This document shows, in pieces, positions 8,315 to 16,742 of a stretch of 64,000 bases of DNA. Source of the stretch: DAHUYF01 sp035623985 (GTDB lineage Bacteria; Pseudomonadota; Alphaproteobacteria; ATCC43930; CGMCC-115725); NCBI GenBank assembly GCA_035623985.1, contig DASPSJ010000041.1, forward strand, positions 14,379 through 78,378, given 5' to 3'. The stretch's first letter is position 1, and each line of letters begins with the position of its first letter. The position numbers were made by a program, and so were the translations under genes. The notes under the pieces were generated by a model. It made no database searches and was not told the DNA's origin. It was given only the letters and a program-made list of their open reading frames with translations.

Positions 8315-9141
8315 GGCCGGGCCTCACCCGCCGGGCGGCGCTCGGCGCGCTGGCGCTGGCGGCGCTCGCGCCCTGCGCCGCCCGCGCCGCGCCGCGCGCC
8401 GTTGCCTGGCCGCACTGGCGCACGAGCGATGAGAGCGCGGGAGCGGTCATCGACCATGCCGCCTGGGACCGGCTGCTCGCGCGCTATGTCGTGTCCGGCG
8501 GCGACGGCATCGCGCGCATCGCCTATCGCCGGGTGCTGCCCGCCGACCGCGAGGCGCTGTCGCTCTACATCGCGGCGCTGGCGGGGCTGCCGATCACCGC
8601 CTATCGCCGCGCCGAGCAGCAGGCCTATTGGATCAATCTCTACAACGCGCTCGTGCTGCGCGTCGTGCTCGAGCAATATCCCGTCGCCAGCATCCTCGAC
8701 ATCGGCGCCGCGCACCGCGGCCCCTGGAGCCGGAAGCTCCTTCATATCGAGGGCGAGGAGGTCAGCCTCGACGACATCGAGCACCGCATCCTGCGTCCGC
8801 TCTGGCGCGATCCCCGCCACCATTACGCGCTTGCCAGCGCCACGCTCGGCGGCCCGAACCTCGCGTCGCGCGCCTATACGGCCGCCGCGGCCGATGCCAT
8901 GCTCGAGGCCGCCGCGCGCGCCTATGTCAACCATCCCCGCGGCGCGCGCGTCGAGGGCGGCCGCTTGCAGGTCTCGTCGCTCTATGTCTGGTACAAGGCG
9001 GATTTCGGCGGCAGCGACCGCGGCGCGATCGAGCATCTCCGGCATTATGCCGCGCCGCCGCTGGCCGAGGCGCTGGCGCGGCAATCCCGCATCGCCGGCG
9101 ACGGCTACGACTGGTCGCTCAATGATGCCAAGGGGATGTAA
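8311..9141 (+). CDS. DUF547 domain protein, probably exported
   Basis: About 276 residues. The core contains the DUF547 hallmarks: Y-W-I-N-L-Y-N-A-L near residue 106, then V-S-L-D-D-I-E-H. It opens with R-R-A-A-L-G-A-L-A-L-A-A-L-A and an A-R-A cleavage site, which resembles a signal peptide with twin Arg. The start is unclear: no ATG, GTG or TTG precedes this segment in frame until deep inside the kinase gene, so the coordinate given is simply the first codon after the overlap with the kinase stop. DUF547 proteins are related to transglutaminase-like or peptidase folds; the function is unknown. Confidence 0.75.
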   Translation, partial: VRPGLTRRAALGALALAALAPCAARAAPRAVAWPHWRTSDESAGAVIDHAAWDRLLARYVVSGGDGIARIAYRRVLPADREALSLYIAALAGLPITAYRRAEQQAYWINLYNALVLRVVLEQYPVASILDIGAAHRGPWSRKLLHIEGEEVSLDDIEHRILRPLWRDPRHHYALASATLGGPNLASRAYTAAAADAMLEAAARAYVNHPRGARVEGGRLQVSSLYVWYKADFGGSDRGAIEHLRHYAAPPLAEALARQSRIAGDGYDWSLNDAKGM

Positions 9142-9377
9142 GGAAGGCGGGGCGTCTTTGGTGATGGGCCCGCGGGAGGGCCGAGGCGCGTCGCCTGACG
9201 CCGAAGGCTCAAATCCTGTCGCGGCAACCGATTTTGGCATAACGCCTCGGATATGCCGGTCTCATTGGCTCACGACCGACACGGGCTCACGCCGGTAATG
9301 CACCTCGGCGTGACGGATCCTGTTGGACGATCGGCGATCCCGTCGGCGCGGATGGGGCGGCCGATCACATTTTGCCT

Positions 9378-9420
9378 TTGCGCCAAGCCAGATAGTTGAC
9401 TATAATGACCATTAAGGTCA
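9378..9420 (+). promoter_or_regulatory. Promoter with overlapping palindromic operator for the toxin-antitoxin pair
   Basis: TATAAT at 9401-9406 has a weak -35 (TTGCGC, 9378-9383) 17 bases upstream. Starting on the last base of the -10 box is TGACC-ATTAA-GGTCA (9406-9420), a perfect inverted repeat with 5-base arms. It ends 18 bases before the antitoxin ATG. This layout fits autorepression by the antitoxin; the assignment is inference. The rest of 9142-9438 shows nothing else I can name. Confidence 0.6.
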
Positions 9421-9438
9421 AATCCTGACGAGCGAGTC

Positions 9439-9693
9439 ATGAGCAAGGGCGTTTGGACGATCGCAGAGGCAAAAGCGAAGTTCAGCGAGGTGGTGGAACA
9501 GGCCCGCTCGCAGGGACCGCAGACCATTACCCGCCACGGCCACAACGCGGTCGTTATCGTCTCTGCCGAGGAATGGGAACGCAAGACCAAGCGCAGCGGC
9601 AATCTCGCCGAGTTTTTCGCTACATCCCCGCTCAGGGAGTCGGGACTGAACGTAAAGCGCGTCAAAGATCGGCCGCGCAAGGTCAACCTGTGA
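9439..9693 (+). CDS. Antitoxin, Phd/YefM family
   Basis: 84 residues. The N-terminal half has the Phd/YefM pattern: W-T-I-A-E-A-K-A-K-F-S-E-V-V, then a strand P-Q-T-I-T-R-H-G and V-V-I-V-S-A-E-E-W. This domain dimerises and binds the operator. The C-terminal half (S-G-N-L-A-E-F-F onward) should wrap and neutralise the toxin. It overlaps the PIN toxin gene by 4 bases (GTGA), so the pair is translationally coupled. Identity as a module is strong; the name VapB or Phd is a matter of convention. Confidence 0.9.
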   Translation: MSKGVWTIAEAKAKFSEVVEQARSQGPQTITRHGHNAVVIVSAEEWERKTKRSGNLAEFFATSPLRESGLNVKRVKDRPRKVNL

Positions 9694-10115
9694 CCTACCT
9701 CCTCGACACGAACGTCGTGTCGGAATGGGCGAAACCCCGTCCCAATCCCGGCGTCGTCGCCTGGCTGGCCGATGCCGATGAGGATCGGGTCTTTATAAGC
9801 GTCATCACCTTGGCGGAGCTGCGCCACGGGATCGAGCGCCTGGCCGCGGGTCGCCGGCGCAGACGGCTCGACGAATGGCTGCGGGACGAATTGCCGCTTC
9901 GTTTCGAGGGACGGGCCTTGCCGGTCGATGTCGCGGTTGCCGATGCATGGGGTCGGGTGATGGCACGCGGCGAAGCGGCAGGAAGGTCCATCAGTACCAT
10001 GGACGCCTTCATTGCCGCGACTGCCATTGCGCATGGCCTGACCCTCGTGACGCGCAACGCCGCGGATTTCGCGGGCACGGTAGAAGCGATCGTCAATCCC
10101 TGGACCGAAAGCTGA
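9690..10115 (+). CDS. vapC: PIN-domain toxin, VapC-type ribonuclease
   Basis: 141 residues from a GTG overlapping the antitoxin stop. It begins T-Y-L-L-D-T-N-V-V-S-E, the PIN start with the first acidic metal ligand. E near residue 44 (L-A-E-L-R-H-G-I) and the later T-M-D-A-F-I-A-A and V-T-R-N-A-A-D-F blocks supply the remaining ligands. VapC toxins cleave tRNA or rRNA when free of antitoxin. All expected acidic residues are present, so the toxin looks intact. Confidence 0.92.
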   Translation: MTYLLDTNVVSEWAKPRPNPGVVAWLADADEDRVFISVITLAELRHGIERLAAGRRRRRLDEWLRDELPLRFEGRALPVDVAVADAWGRVMARGEAAGRSISTMDAFIAATAIAHGLTLVTRNAADFAGTVEAIVNPWTES

Positions 10116-10180
10116 GCCGCCGTGACCCAAAGCTGTCATTCGGCTCACTTTCATTCACGCCAGCCGAAGGAGGCGTCGCG

Positions 10181-10921
10181 ATGATCGAGGAGACCCTGGA
10201 CATCGCCACCGGGGACGGTGCGATGGCGACGTTCGTCTGCCGTCCCGAGCGCGGCGGCCCGTTCCCGGCCGTGCTCTTCCTGATGGACGCACCGGGGATC
10301 CGCGAGGAGCTCAGGGACATGGCGCGCCGGCTCGGCACCGTCGGCTATTGCGTGCTGTTGCCCAATCTCTACTACCGCGCCGGCCGCGATACGATCTATG
10401 GGCCGAGCGTGCTCGAGCAGGGCAGCGACGAGCACAAGCGCATGCGGGCGGTGCGCACCAAGATGACCATCCCGCCGGTGATGGAGGACATCGCCGCCAT
10501 GCTCGCCTTCCTCGACCGCCGCAAAGACGTGAAGCCGGGGCCGGTCGGCTGCCACGGCTATTGCATGAGCGGCCCCTATGCGCTCGCCGCCGCGGCGCGC
10601 CATCCCGAGCGCATCGCCGCCGCCGCTTCCTTTTATGGCACCTGGCTCGTCAGCGATGCCGTGGAAAGCCCGCATCTCTCGCTGGGCAAGATCCGCGGCG
10701 AGGCCTACATCGCCTGTGCCGAGCACGACGATCTCGCGCCTTTGCCCATGGTCGAGGAGCTCCGCCGCCTGTTCGAGCGCGCCGGCACCGAAGGCGAGAT
10801 CGAGCTTTATCCCGGCGTCCATCACGGCTTCGCCTTTCCGCAGCGTTGGTGCTACGACAAGCCGGCGGCGGAGCGGCACTGGGAGCGGCTCATCGCGCTC
10901 TATCGGCGGCGGCTGGGCTAA
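10181..10921 (+). CDS. Dienelactone hydrolase family protein
   Basis: 246 residues from an ATG 8 bases after a GAAGGAGG ribosome site. It is an alpha/beta hydrolase with the DLH nucleophile elbow G-Y-C128-M-S-G, an Asp in A-E-H-D-D-L-A-P near 189, and a terminal His in H-H-G-F-A near 222. The oxyanion segment is L-M-D-A-P-G. The substrate cannot be read from the sequence; most members hydrolyse lactones or esters. No aromatic degradation genes adjoin it. Its stop overlaps the convergent methyltransferase gene by 4 bases. Confidence 0.9.
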   Translation: MIEETLDIATGDGAMATFVCRPERGGPFPAVLFLMDAPGIREELRDMARRLGTVGYCVLLPNLYYRAGRDTIYGPSVLEQGSDEHKRMRAVRTKMTIPPVMEDIAAMLAFLDRRKDVKPGPVGCHGYCMSGPYALAAAARHPERIAAAASFYGTWLVSDAVESPHLSLGKIRGEAYIACAEHDDLAPLPMVEELRRLFERAGTEGEIELYPGVHHGFAFPQRWCYDKPAAERHWERLIALYRRRLG

Positions 10922-12117
10922 TCCAGCACCAGGACTTGCGCCTTGAGATAGGCGCTCTCCGGCAGCCAGGGATGCACCGGATGGTCGGGCGCGGCGCCGG
11001 CGCTCAGCAGGATGCGGCCGGAGCGGCCGGCGTCCTCGATGCCGCGGCGCACCGCCTCGGCGAAATCCGGCGGCTCGACATTGTGCGAGCAGGAGGCGAT
11101 GAACAGCACGCCGGACGGCGCCACCAGGCTCGCCGCCAGCCGCGCCAGCTTGCGATAGCCGCGCAGGCCTGGGCCCAGATCCTTCTTCGACTTCACGAAG
11201 GCCGGCGGGTCGGCGATCACCACGTCGAAGCGCTCGCCCGCGGCGCCGAGACGGGACAATTCGCCGAAGGCATCGGCGCGCTGGAAGCGGCAGCGCTCGC
11301 CGACGCCGTTGAGCTCGGCCGATCGCGCCGCCAGCGCCAGCGCCGGCTCGGAGCGGTCGAGCGCCAGCACCGCGTCGGCGCCGCCCATCGCCGCCTGCAC
11401 GGCGAAGCCGCCGGTGTAGCAGTAGAGATCGAGCACCCGCGCGCCCGCGCTGAGCGCCGCGACGAAGCGGCGGTTGTCGCGCTGATCGAAGAACCAGCCG
11501 GTCTTTTGTCCTTCGCGGGGATCGGCGAGGCCGCGCATGCCGTTCTCCACCAGCTCGACGGCGCCGGCGATCTCGCCCTTGGCCAGGCGCAACTCGCTCT
11601 CGAGCCCCTCGAGCGCGCGTGCCGGGCTGTCGTTGCGCAGCACGATGGCGGCAGGGGCGAGCACCGTGTCGCAGGCCGAGAGCAACTCGGCCTCGAGCCG
11701 CGCCATGCCGGCGGTGTTGAGCTGCAACACCAGCACCTCGCCATAGCGATCGGCGACGACGCCCGGCAGCCCGTCCGCCTCGGCATGGACCAGGCGGTAA
11801 TAGGGCTCGGCGTAAAGCCTCCGGCGCAGCGCCAGCGCGCGCTCCAGCCGCTCGGCGAAGAAACCGGTATCGATGCAGCGCTTCACGTCGCGGTCGAGGA
11901 GGCGCGCGCTCACCAGGGTGTGCGGATTGAAGGTGGCGACGCCCAAGGGGTCGCCGCTGGCGCTGCGCAGGCTGACCAGCGTGCCCGGCGCCAGCGCCTT
12001 CGCCGCCGCGTCCATCGTCACTTCATTGGAATAGATCCAGGGATGCCCGGCCGCGGCGCGGCGGTGACGCCCGGGCTGCAGCAGGATCGCGGGGCGCGCC
12101 TTGGGATCATCGGCCAT
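10918..12117 (-). CDS. Class I SAM-dependent rRNA methyltransferase, RlmI-like
   Basis: 399 residues from the ATG at 12117; the frame stays open to 12567, but only this start gives the conserved N-terminus. A PUA-type RNA-binding domain (about 12-85, with G-H-P-W-I-Y-S-N-E) is followed by the EEHEE linker and a Rossmann methyltransferase domain with V-L-D-L-Y-C-Y-T-G-G-F and the catalytic D-P-P-A-F-V. This is the RlmI family that makes m5C in 23S rRNA. The C-terminal Cys in S-C-S-H-N is the expected nucleophile. Confidence 0.92.
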   Translation of the reverse strand: MADDPKARPAILLQPGRHRRAAAGHPWIYSNEVTMDAAAKALAPGTLVSLRSASGDPLGVATFNPHTLVSARLLDRDVKRCIDTGFFAERLERALALRRRLYAEPYYRLVHAEADGLPGVVADRYGEVLVLQLNTAGMARLEAELLSACDTVLAPAAIVLRNDSPARALEGLESELRLAKGEIAGAVELVENGMRGLADPREGQKTGWFFDQRDNRRFVAALSAGARVLDLYCYTGGFAVQAAMGGADAVLALDRSEPALALAARSAELNGVGERCRFQRADAFGELSRLGAAGERFDVVIADPPAFVKSKKDLGPGLRGYRKLARLAASLVAPSGVLFIASCSHNVEPPDFAEAVRRGIEDAGRSGRILLSAGAAPDHPVHPWLPESAYLKAQVLVLD

Positions 12118-12232
12118 GATGGCGGCGAGTGTAGCCGCGGGAAGCTCGGCGACAAGGTGAACAGCCCGTCGGGAGCGGGCTATCGCGGTTGCTTGCGCAA
12201 CTGCTGGCAGCCGCGCGCGACGACGCGCGCCG

Positions 12233-12958
12233 CTACCATTGCTCGCGCCAGGGCCTGAGGTCGAGCTCGTGCGTCCAGGCGCTGCGGTGCTGGCGGTGGA
12301 GCTGCCAGTAATTCTCGGCGATGGCGTCGGGGTCGAGGATGCCGTCCTCGGATTTGAGCGCGTAGCGCTCGGGGAAATTGTCGCGGATGAAGGCGGTGTC
12401 GATGGCGCCGTCGATGAGCGTGTGCGCGACATGGATGCCCTGCGGCCCCAGCTCGCGCGCCATGCTTTGCGCCAGCGCGCGCAAGGCATGCTTGGCGCCG
12501 GAGAAGGCAGCGAAGCCGTCGCGGCCGCGGATGCTGGCGGTGGCGCCGGTGAAGAGGATGGTGCCATGCCCGCGCGGCACCATCACCTTCGCCACCTCGC
12601 GTCCCATCAGGAAGCCGGCGAAGCATCCCATCTCCCAGACCTTTAAATAGACGCGGCTCGTGGTCTCGCGGATAGGGAAGCGCACGTTGGCGCCGATGTT
12701 GAACACCGCGACCTCGATCGCGCCCTCTTCACGCTCGATGCGCTGGACGAGATCGATCATCTGCTCCTCCTTGCGCGCATCGGCGCCGAAGGGGATGGCG
12801 GTGCCGCCCTCGGCGCGGATCGCGTCGACCAGCGGCGCGAGCTTGTCGCCATGGCGGCGCACGACGCAGGCGACCAGGCCCTCGCGCGCAAAGCGCCGGG
12901 CGATGGCGCCGCCGAGCGCGTCGCCCGCGCCGATGACCAGTGCGACTTCCGTCCCCAT
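12233..12958 (-). CDS. Short-chain dehydrogenase/reductase with Phe in place of the catalytic Tyr
   Basis: 241 residues with a Rossmann fold: G-A-G-D-A-L-G-G (10-17) and F-N-I-G-A (86-90, the N-A-G equivalent). The active-site segment is F152-S-G-A-K156, so the YxxxK tyrosine is replaced by Phe. I recall related SDRs with the same change, so this is probably a lineage feature and not damage. It closes a minus-strand operon after an isomerase and a thioesterase, with 11 bases between it and the thioesterase. This suggests acyl-CoA or aromatic metabolism; the substrate is unknown. Confidence 0.85.
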   Translation of the reverse strand: MGTEVALVIGAGDALGGAIARRFAREGLVACVVRRHGDKLAPLVDAIRAEGGTAIPFGADARKEEQMIDLVQRIEREEGAIEVAVFNIGANVRFPIRETTSRVYLKVWEMGCFAGFLMGREVAKVMVPRGHGTILFTGATASIRGRDGFAAFSGAKHALRALAQSMARELGPQGIHVAHTLIDGAIDTAFIRDNFPERYALKSEDGILDPDAIAENYWQLHRQHRSAWTHELDLRPWREQW

Positions 12959-12969
12959 GGCCTCTCTCC

Positions 12970-13740
12970 TCAGGCTTGCGGCACCAGCACGATGGTCTGG
13001 CAGACGTGGCCGAGACGCCCGCGTTCGTCATAAAGCTCGCCGTCGGTCAGTCCCATGCCCTCCGGGCGCCAGTCGGACCGTGCCTTGACGCCGATCCAGC
13101 CGCCGGCGACCGGGCGCGAGGCATGAACGGAAAGGTCGACGTTGGGAAAGGTATAGCCGGAAAGCGCGTGGCGGTGATCGCGCAGCGAGAAGGGCGGAGC
13201 GTTGTCGGCGATGGCGAAGACCGAGGCGAAGGCGTGGTCGAACGGCACCAGCGGCCGCAACAGCCGTCCCCATTTCATGCCCTCTCGATCGACGCGCAGG
13301 TCGAGCGCGTCGAAGAGCGTGCTCTGCCGGAAGCGCGGCTTGAGCGGCCAGGGCGGCAGCGAGGAGGGATCGCAAAGGAGCGTCGGCTCCGCCGGCGTGT
13401 TCGCGACCGGCTGCGGGCTGATGCAGGAGGCCATGCCCTTGGCGATCAGCTTGCCGTCCGCCAGCAGCACCGTCTCGAGCGCGCCGGTGCGGCCGCCCTT
13501 GCGCAGCAGCTCGCTGCGCGTCTCCAACAGCGCCGGCGGCGCCGGGCGCAGCAGCAGCACCGAGGCGCTCAACATGGAGCCGAGGCCGTGCTCGCGCGCT
13601 TGCCGCTCCATCTCGGCAACGATGAGGCCCGAGATCGCGCCGCCGTGAAGCCCGCCGAAGGGGCCGCCCGCCTCCGGATGCGGCCGCCACCGCGCGCCCT
13701 CGCGGGCAAAGATGGGGTCGGGAAGGCCGGGGCTGTCCAT
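12970..13740 (-). CDS. Acyl-CoA thioesterase family protein (double hotdog)
   Basis: 256 residues. An N-terminal hotdog with G-P-F-G-G-L-H-G-G-A near residue 25 and a C-terminal hotdog ending in the strand L-G-H-V-C-Q-T-I-V-L-V match the TesB-like thioesterase families that hydrolyse acyl-CoA. It sits in an operon with the isomerase (3 bases upstream) and the SDR (11 bases downstream). The exact acyl substrate is not evident. Confidence 0.82.
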   Translation of the reverse strand: MDSPGLPDPIFAREGARWRPHPEAGGPFGGLHGGAISGLIVAEMERQAREHGLGSMLSASVLLLRPAPPALLETRSELLRKGGRTGALETVLLADGKLIAKGMASCISPQPVANTPAEPTLLCDPSSLPPWPLKPRFRQSTLFDALDLRVDREGMKWGRLLRPLVPFDHAFASVFAIADNAPPFSLRDHRHALSGYTFPNVDLSVHASRPVAGGWIGVKARSDWRPEGMGLTDGELYDERGRLGHVCQTIVLVPQA

Positions 13741-13743
13741 GGC

Positions 13744-14352
13744 TCAGCCCGCCCGGCGATAGGCCTGGCCGCGCAGCGCGTCCTCGACGAAATCGAGCCG
13801 GTCCTGGCCGAAGAACATCTCCTCGCCGACGAAGAAGGTCGGCGCGCCAAAGACGCCGCGGGCCACCGCCGCCTCGGTCCAGGCCTTGAGCGTCTGCTTT
13901 ACTTCCTCTTCGGCGATGCGCGCCAGGATACGGCGATCGTCGAGCCCGGCCTCGCGGAGCGCGGCGGCGAAGACCGCGTCGTCGTCCATCTTGCGCCCGT
14001 CGCGCCACATGCCGGCAAAGGCCGCATCGCTGTAGCGCTCGAGATAGCCCTCCTCGACGGCGACGACGGCGCCGCGCATCAGCCGCAGCGTGTTGACGGG
14101 AAAATGCGGATTGCGCCGGAACGGCACCTGGTATTTGGCGACGAAGCGCTCAAGCTCGCGCGCGCTATAGGCCGCTTTCACCTTGCTGAAGGCGGGGCTG
14201 GTGTTGCCGGTAAGCTGGAACACGCCGCCGAGCAGCATCGGCCGCCAGACCACCGCCGCTTCCGCCCGCCGCGCGATCTCCGGCAGGCGCCGATGGGCGA
14301 TATAGGAATAGGGGCTGCCATAGTCGAAATAGAACTCGACGGTGCCGGGCAT
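13744..14352 (-). CDS. 2-hydroxychromene-2-carboxylate isomerase family / DsbA-like protein
   Basis: 202 residues from the ATG at 14352, although the frame extends further upstream. The start V-E-F-Y-F-D-Y-G-S-P-Y-S-Y is that of the kappa-class GST/HCCA isomerase family, which uses Ser in place of the DsbA CxxC. Later blocks R-R-N-P-H-F-P-V-N-T and F-G-A-P-T-F-F-V-G cover the cis-Pro loop. It is the first gene of a three-gene operon and divergent from an HxlR regulator 92 bases away. Members isomerise aromatic ring-cleavage products with glutathione. Confidence 0.9.
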   Translation of the reverse strand: MPGTVEFYFDYGSPYSYIAHRRLPEIARRAEAAVVWRPMLLGGVFQLTGNTSPAFSKVKAAYSARELERFVAKYQVPFRRNPHFPVNTLRLMRGAVVAVEEGYLERYSDAAFAGMWRDGRKMDDDAVFAAALREAGLDDRRILARIAEEEVKQTLKAWTEAAVARGVFGAPTFFVGEEMFFGQDRLDFVEDALRGQAYRRAG

Positions 14353-14370
14353 CGGGGTCTCCGCGCTTGA

Positions 14371-14413
14371 GTTCCGAAAGGGAACGCTGCTAGCATGCGT
14401 TCTGAAAAGGAAC
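14371..14413. promoter_or_regulatory. Two copies of a GTTCC-N5-GGAAC palindrome between divergent genes
   Basis: GTTCCGAAAGGGAAC lies at 14371-14385 and GTTCTGAAAAGGAAC at 14399-14413, 28 bases centre to centre. The first is a perfect 5-base inverted repeat; the second has one mismatch. They sit between the isomerase start (14352) and the HxlR regulator start (14444). This is the natural place for binding of the HxlR dimer to control both directions. Confidence 0.65.
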
Positions 14414-14443
14414 TTGTCAAACAGCAAGCGGGCGAGGACGGCC

Positions 14444-14914
14444 ATGCGTTGGGCGGAGTTGGATCGCGAGGCGTGCTCGGTGGCACGGACGGTCTCGGTC
14501 ATCGGCGACCGCTGGACCCTGATGATCCTGCGCGACTGCTTCTTGCGGATACGCCGCTTCGAGGAATTCGAGCGCCGCCTCGGCATCACCCGCCATGTCC
14601 TGGCCGACCGGCTGAAGAAGCTGGTTGCGGCCGGCGTGCTGGCGCGGGTCGCCTATCGGCAACGGCCGCCGCGCTACGAATACCGGTTGACCGAGAAAGG
14701 GCTCGATCTCCACGCCGTGCTGCTGGCGCTGGTACATTGGGGCGACTTGCACAAGGGCGATGAGCGTGGCCGGCCCATGCTCTATCAGCACCAGGAATGC
14801 GGCCATCTCTTCGACCCCGTGATGACCTGCTCGGCCTGCGGCGGCGCGGTGACGGCGCGCAATGTCCGCATTCTCGATGGACCGGGGGCGGCCAAAGCGG
14901 CCAACGACGCCTAA
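14444..14914 (+). CDS. HxlR-family transcriptional regulator
   Basis: 156 residues from the ATG at 14444. The winged-helix domain has the HxlR hallmarks: C-S-V-A-R-T-V-S-V-I-G-D-R-W-T, then R-F-x-E-F-x-R-R-L-G-I-T-R-H-V-L and L-T-E-K-G. The C-terminal region contains a C-G-H-L and C-S-A-C-G pair that may bind zinc. Divergent placement from the isomerase/thioesterase/SDR operon, with paired palindromes between them, makes it the likely regulator of that operon. Its stop overlaps the convergent ggt by 4 bases. Confidence 0.92.
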   Translation: MRWAELDREACSVARTVSVIGDRWTLMILRDCFLRIRRFEEFERRLGITRHVLADRLKKLVAAGVLARVAYRQRPPRYEYRLTEKGLDLHAVLLALVHWGDLHKGDERGRPMLYQHQECGHLFDPVMTCSACGGAVTARNVRILDGPGAAKAANDA

Positions 14915-16671
14915 TCGCCCACTACCGCGCCGTCGCGGCGCGGATCGGCGGCGCCTTCAAGCCCCTGCGGCGTGACAAGAATGCCGGTAAGGCCGCTCGG
15001 CCGGTCGCCGATCGCGACGGTGTGACCGAGCGCCCGCAGCGCCGCCGCCATGGCCTCGGCGCCGGGTCGGGCTTCGACCTCGGTGGCGCCGTTGCGGTTG
15101 CCGTCACTGGGGAGATCGAAGGCGGCGGGCAGATCGTCATGCCCGTCGATGACGGCGATGATGGTCTTGGCGACGTCGTTGATGATCGCCGGTCCGCCGG
15201 CCGAGCCCACCACCAGCTTGAGCCTGCCGCCGGGGCCGAAGACCAGGGTCGGCGCCATGGCGCTGCGGGGCCGCTTGCCGGGCTCGACGCGGTTCGCCAC
15301 CTCCCTGCCGCCGTCTTCCGGCACGAAGGAGAAATCGGTCAGCTCGTTGTTGAGCAGGAAGCCCCGCACCAGCAGCCGCGAGCCGAAGGCATTCTCGATC
15401 GTGGTCGTCATGGCGAGCGCGTCGCCGGCGCGATCGACGATCGCGATGTTGCTGGTGCCGGCCAGCTCCGGGGCGCGGTCGCGGCCCCAATCCGAGGCGT
15501 GGGCTCCCGGCGGATCGCCGGGCGCAGCCGGGCCCGCCATCGCATGGGCGGGATCGATGAGGCGCGAACGGCGGGCGAGATAGGCGGGATCGAGCAGCCC
15601 GCGCACCGGCACCGGCACGAAATCCGCATCGGCGAGGAAGCGGTCGCGATCGGCATAGGCGAGCCGTCCCGCCTCGGCAAAGAGATGCGTCGCCGCGACC
15701 GAGCCGGGTCGGAGCCGTGCGAGATCGAAGCGTTGCAGCAGCCCCAGCATCTCCAGCAGGGTCACCGCCCCCGAGCTTGGCGGCCCCATGCCGCACAGGC
15801 GGTTGCCGCGATAGGCGCCGCACACCGGCGCGCGCTCCCGGGCGCGATAGCGCGCGAGATCCTCAAGCGTGAGATCGCCGGGATTGGCCGGCGCGCCGGT
15901 GACGGCGCGGACGATGTCGGCGGCGATCGGCCCAGAATAGAAGGCATCGGCGCCGCCGGCGGCGACAGCGCGCAAGGTCGCGGCGAAGTCGGGATCGACC
16001 AGCCGCGCCTTCGGCGCTCCGCCCGCATCGTAGAAATAACTTCGCGCCGGCTCGGCAAGGCGCAGGAACGGGTCGCGCGCCAGCAACGCCTTGAGCCGCG
16101 GCGATGGCTCGAAGCCCTGCTCTGCCAGCGCGATCGCCGGGGTGAAAAGTTCGGCCCAAGGGAGCTTGCCCCAACGGCGGTGGGCGAGCTCCAACGCCCG
16201 CAGCAGGCCGGGCACGCCGACCGAGCGGCCGCCGACCACCGCGCTGTAGAACGCCATTGGCCGGCCATCGGCACCGAGAAAGCGGTCCGGGCGCGCGGCG
16301 GCGGGAGCGGTCTCGCGCCCGTCGATGGTGACGACGCGCCGCTCCGCCGCCGACCAATAGACGAGAAAAGCGCCACCGCCGATGCCCGAGGATTGCGGCT
16401 CGACGAGGTTGAGCACGAGCTGGATGGCGATCGCGGCGTCGATGGCGCTGCCGCCCTGCCGCAAGATCCCAAGGCCGGCGGCCGAGGCCAGCGGGTTCGC
16501 CGCCGCCACCATGTCGTGGCGGGCGATGCCGGCATGCGGCTCGATCCGGCCCGTCGCCGGCTCGGGCGGCACCTGCGCCAAAGCGGGAACGGCGAGAAGC
16601 AAAAAGGCGAGAGCGAGGCCGGCGCGGCGTTTCACGCGAGCGATCGTTCCATGCGCGACGCGGCGGATCAA
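14911..16671 (-). CDS. ggt: Gamma-glutamyltransferase
   Basis: 586 residues, the normal proenzyme length. A signal peptide (basic R-R near 15, hydrophobic 18-31, cleavage near A-L-A) places it in the periplasm. The autoprocessing nucleophile is Thr406 in G-T-S-N-I-A-I-V-D. The substrate-binding N-N-E-x-x-D-F segment is near 441 and G-S-A-G-G follows in the small subunit. The enzyme removes or transfers the gamma-glutamyl group of glutathione. It lies convergently against the HxlR gene and appears to be a single-gene unit. Confidence 0.95.
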   Translation of the reverse strand: MIRRVAHGTIARVKRRAGLALAFLLLAVPALAQVPPEPATGRIEPHAGIARHDMVAAANPLASAAGLGILRQGGSAIDAAIAIQLVLNLVEPQSSGIGGGAFLVYWSAAERRVVTIDGRETAPAAARPDRFLGADGRPMAFYSAVVGGRSVGVPGLLRALELAHRRWGKLPWAELFTPAIALAEQGFEPSPRLKALLARDPFLRLAEPARSYFYDAGGAPKARLVDPDFAATLRAVAAGGADAFYSGPIAADIVRAVTGAPANPGDLTLEDLARYRARERAPVCGAYRGNRLCGMGPPSSGAVTLLEMLGLLQRFDLARLRPGSVAATHLFAEAGRLAYADRDRFLADADFVPVPVRGLLDPAYLARRSRLIDPAHAMAGPAAPGDPPGAHASDWGRDRAPELAGTSNIAIVDRAGDALAMTTTIENAFGSRLLVRGFLLNNELTDFSFVPEDGGREVANRVEPGKRPRSAMAPTLVFGPGGRLKLVVGSAGGPAIINDVAKTIIAVIDGHDDLPAAFDLPSDGNRNGATEVEARPGAEAMAAALRALGHTVAIGDRPSGLTGILVTPQGLEGAADPRRDGAVVGD

Positions 16672-16742
16672 GCGGCCGAGATCCTTATGACCCGGGAAAG
16701 AGCGGCGTTGTCAGGCCGTCATCCCTCGGCAACAATCGCCGC

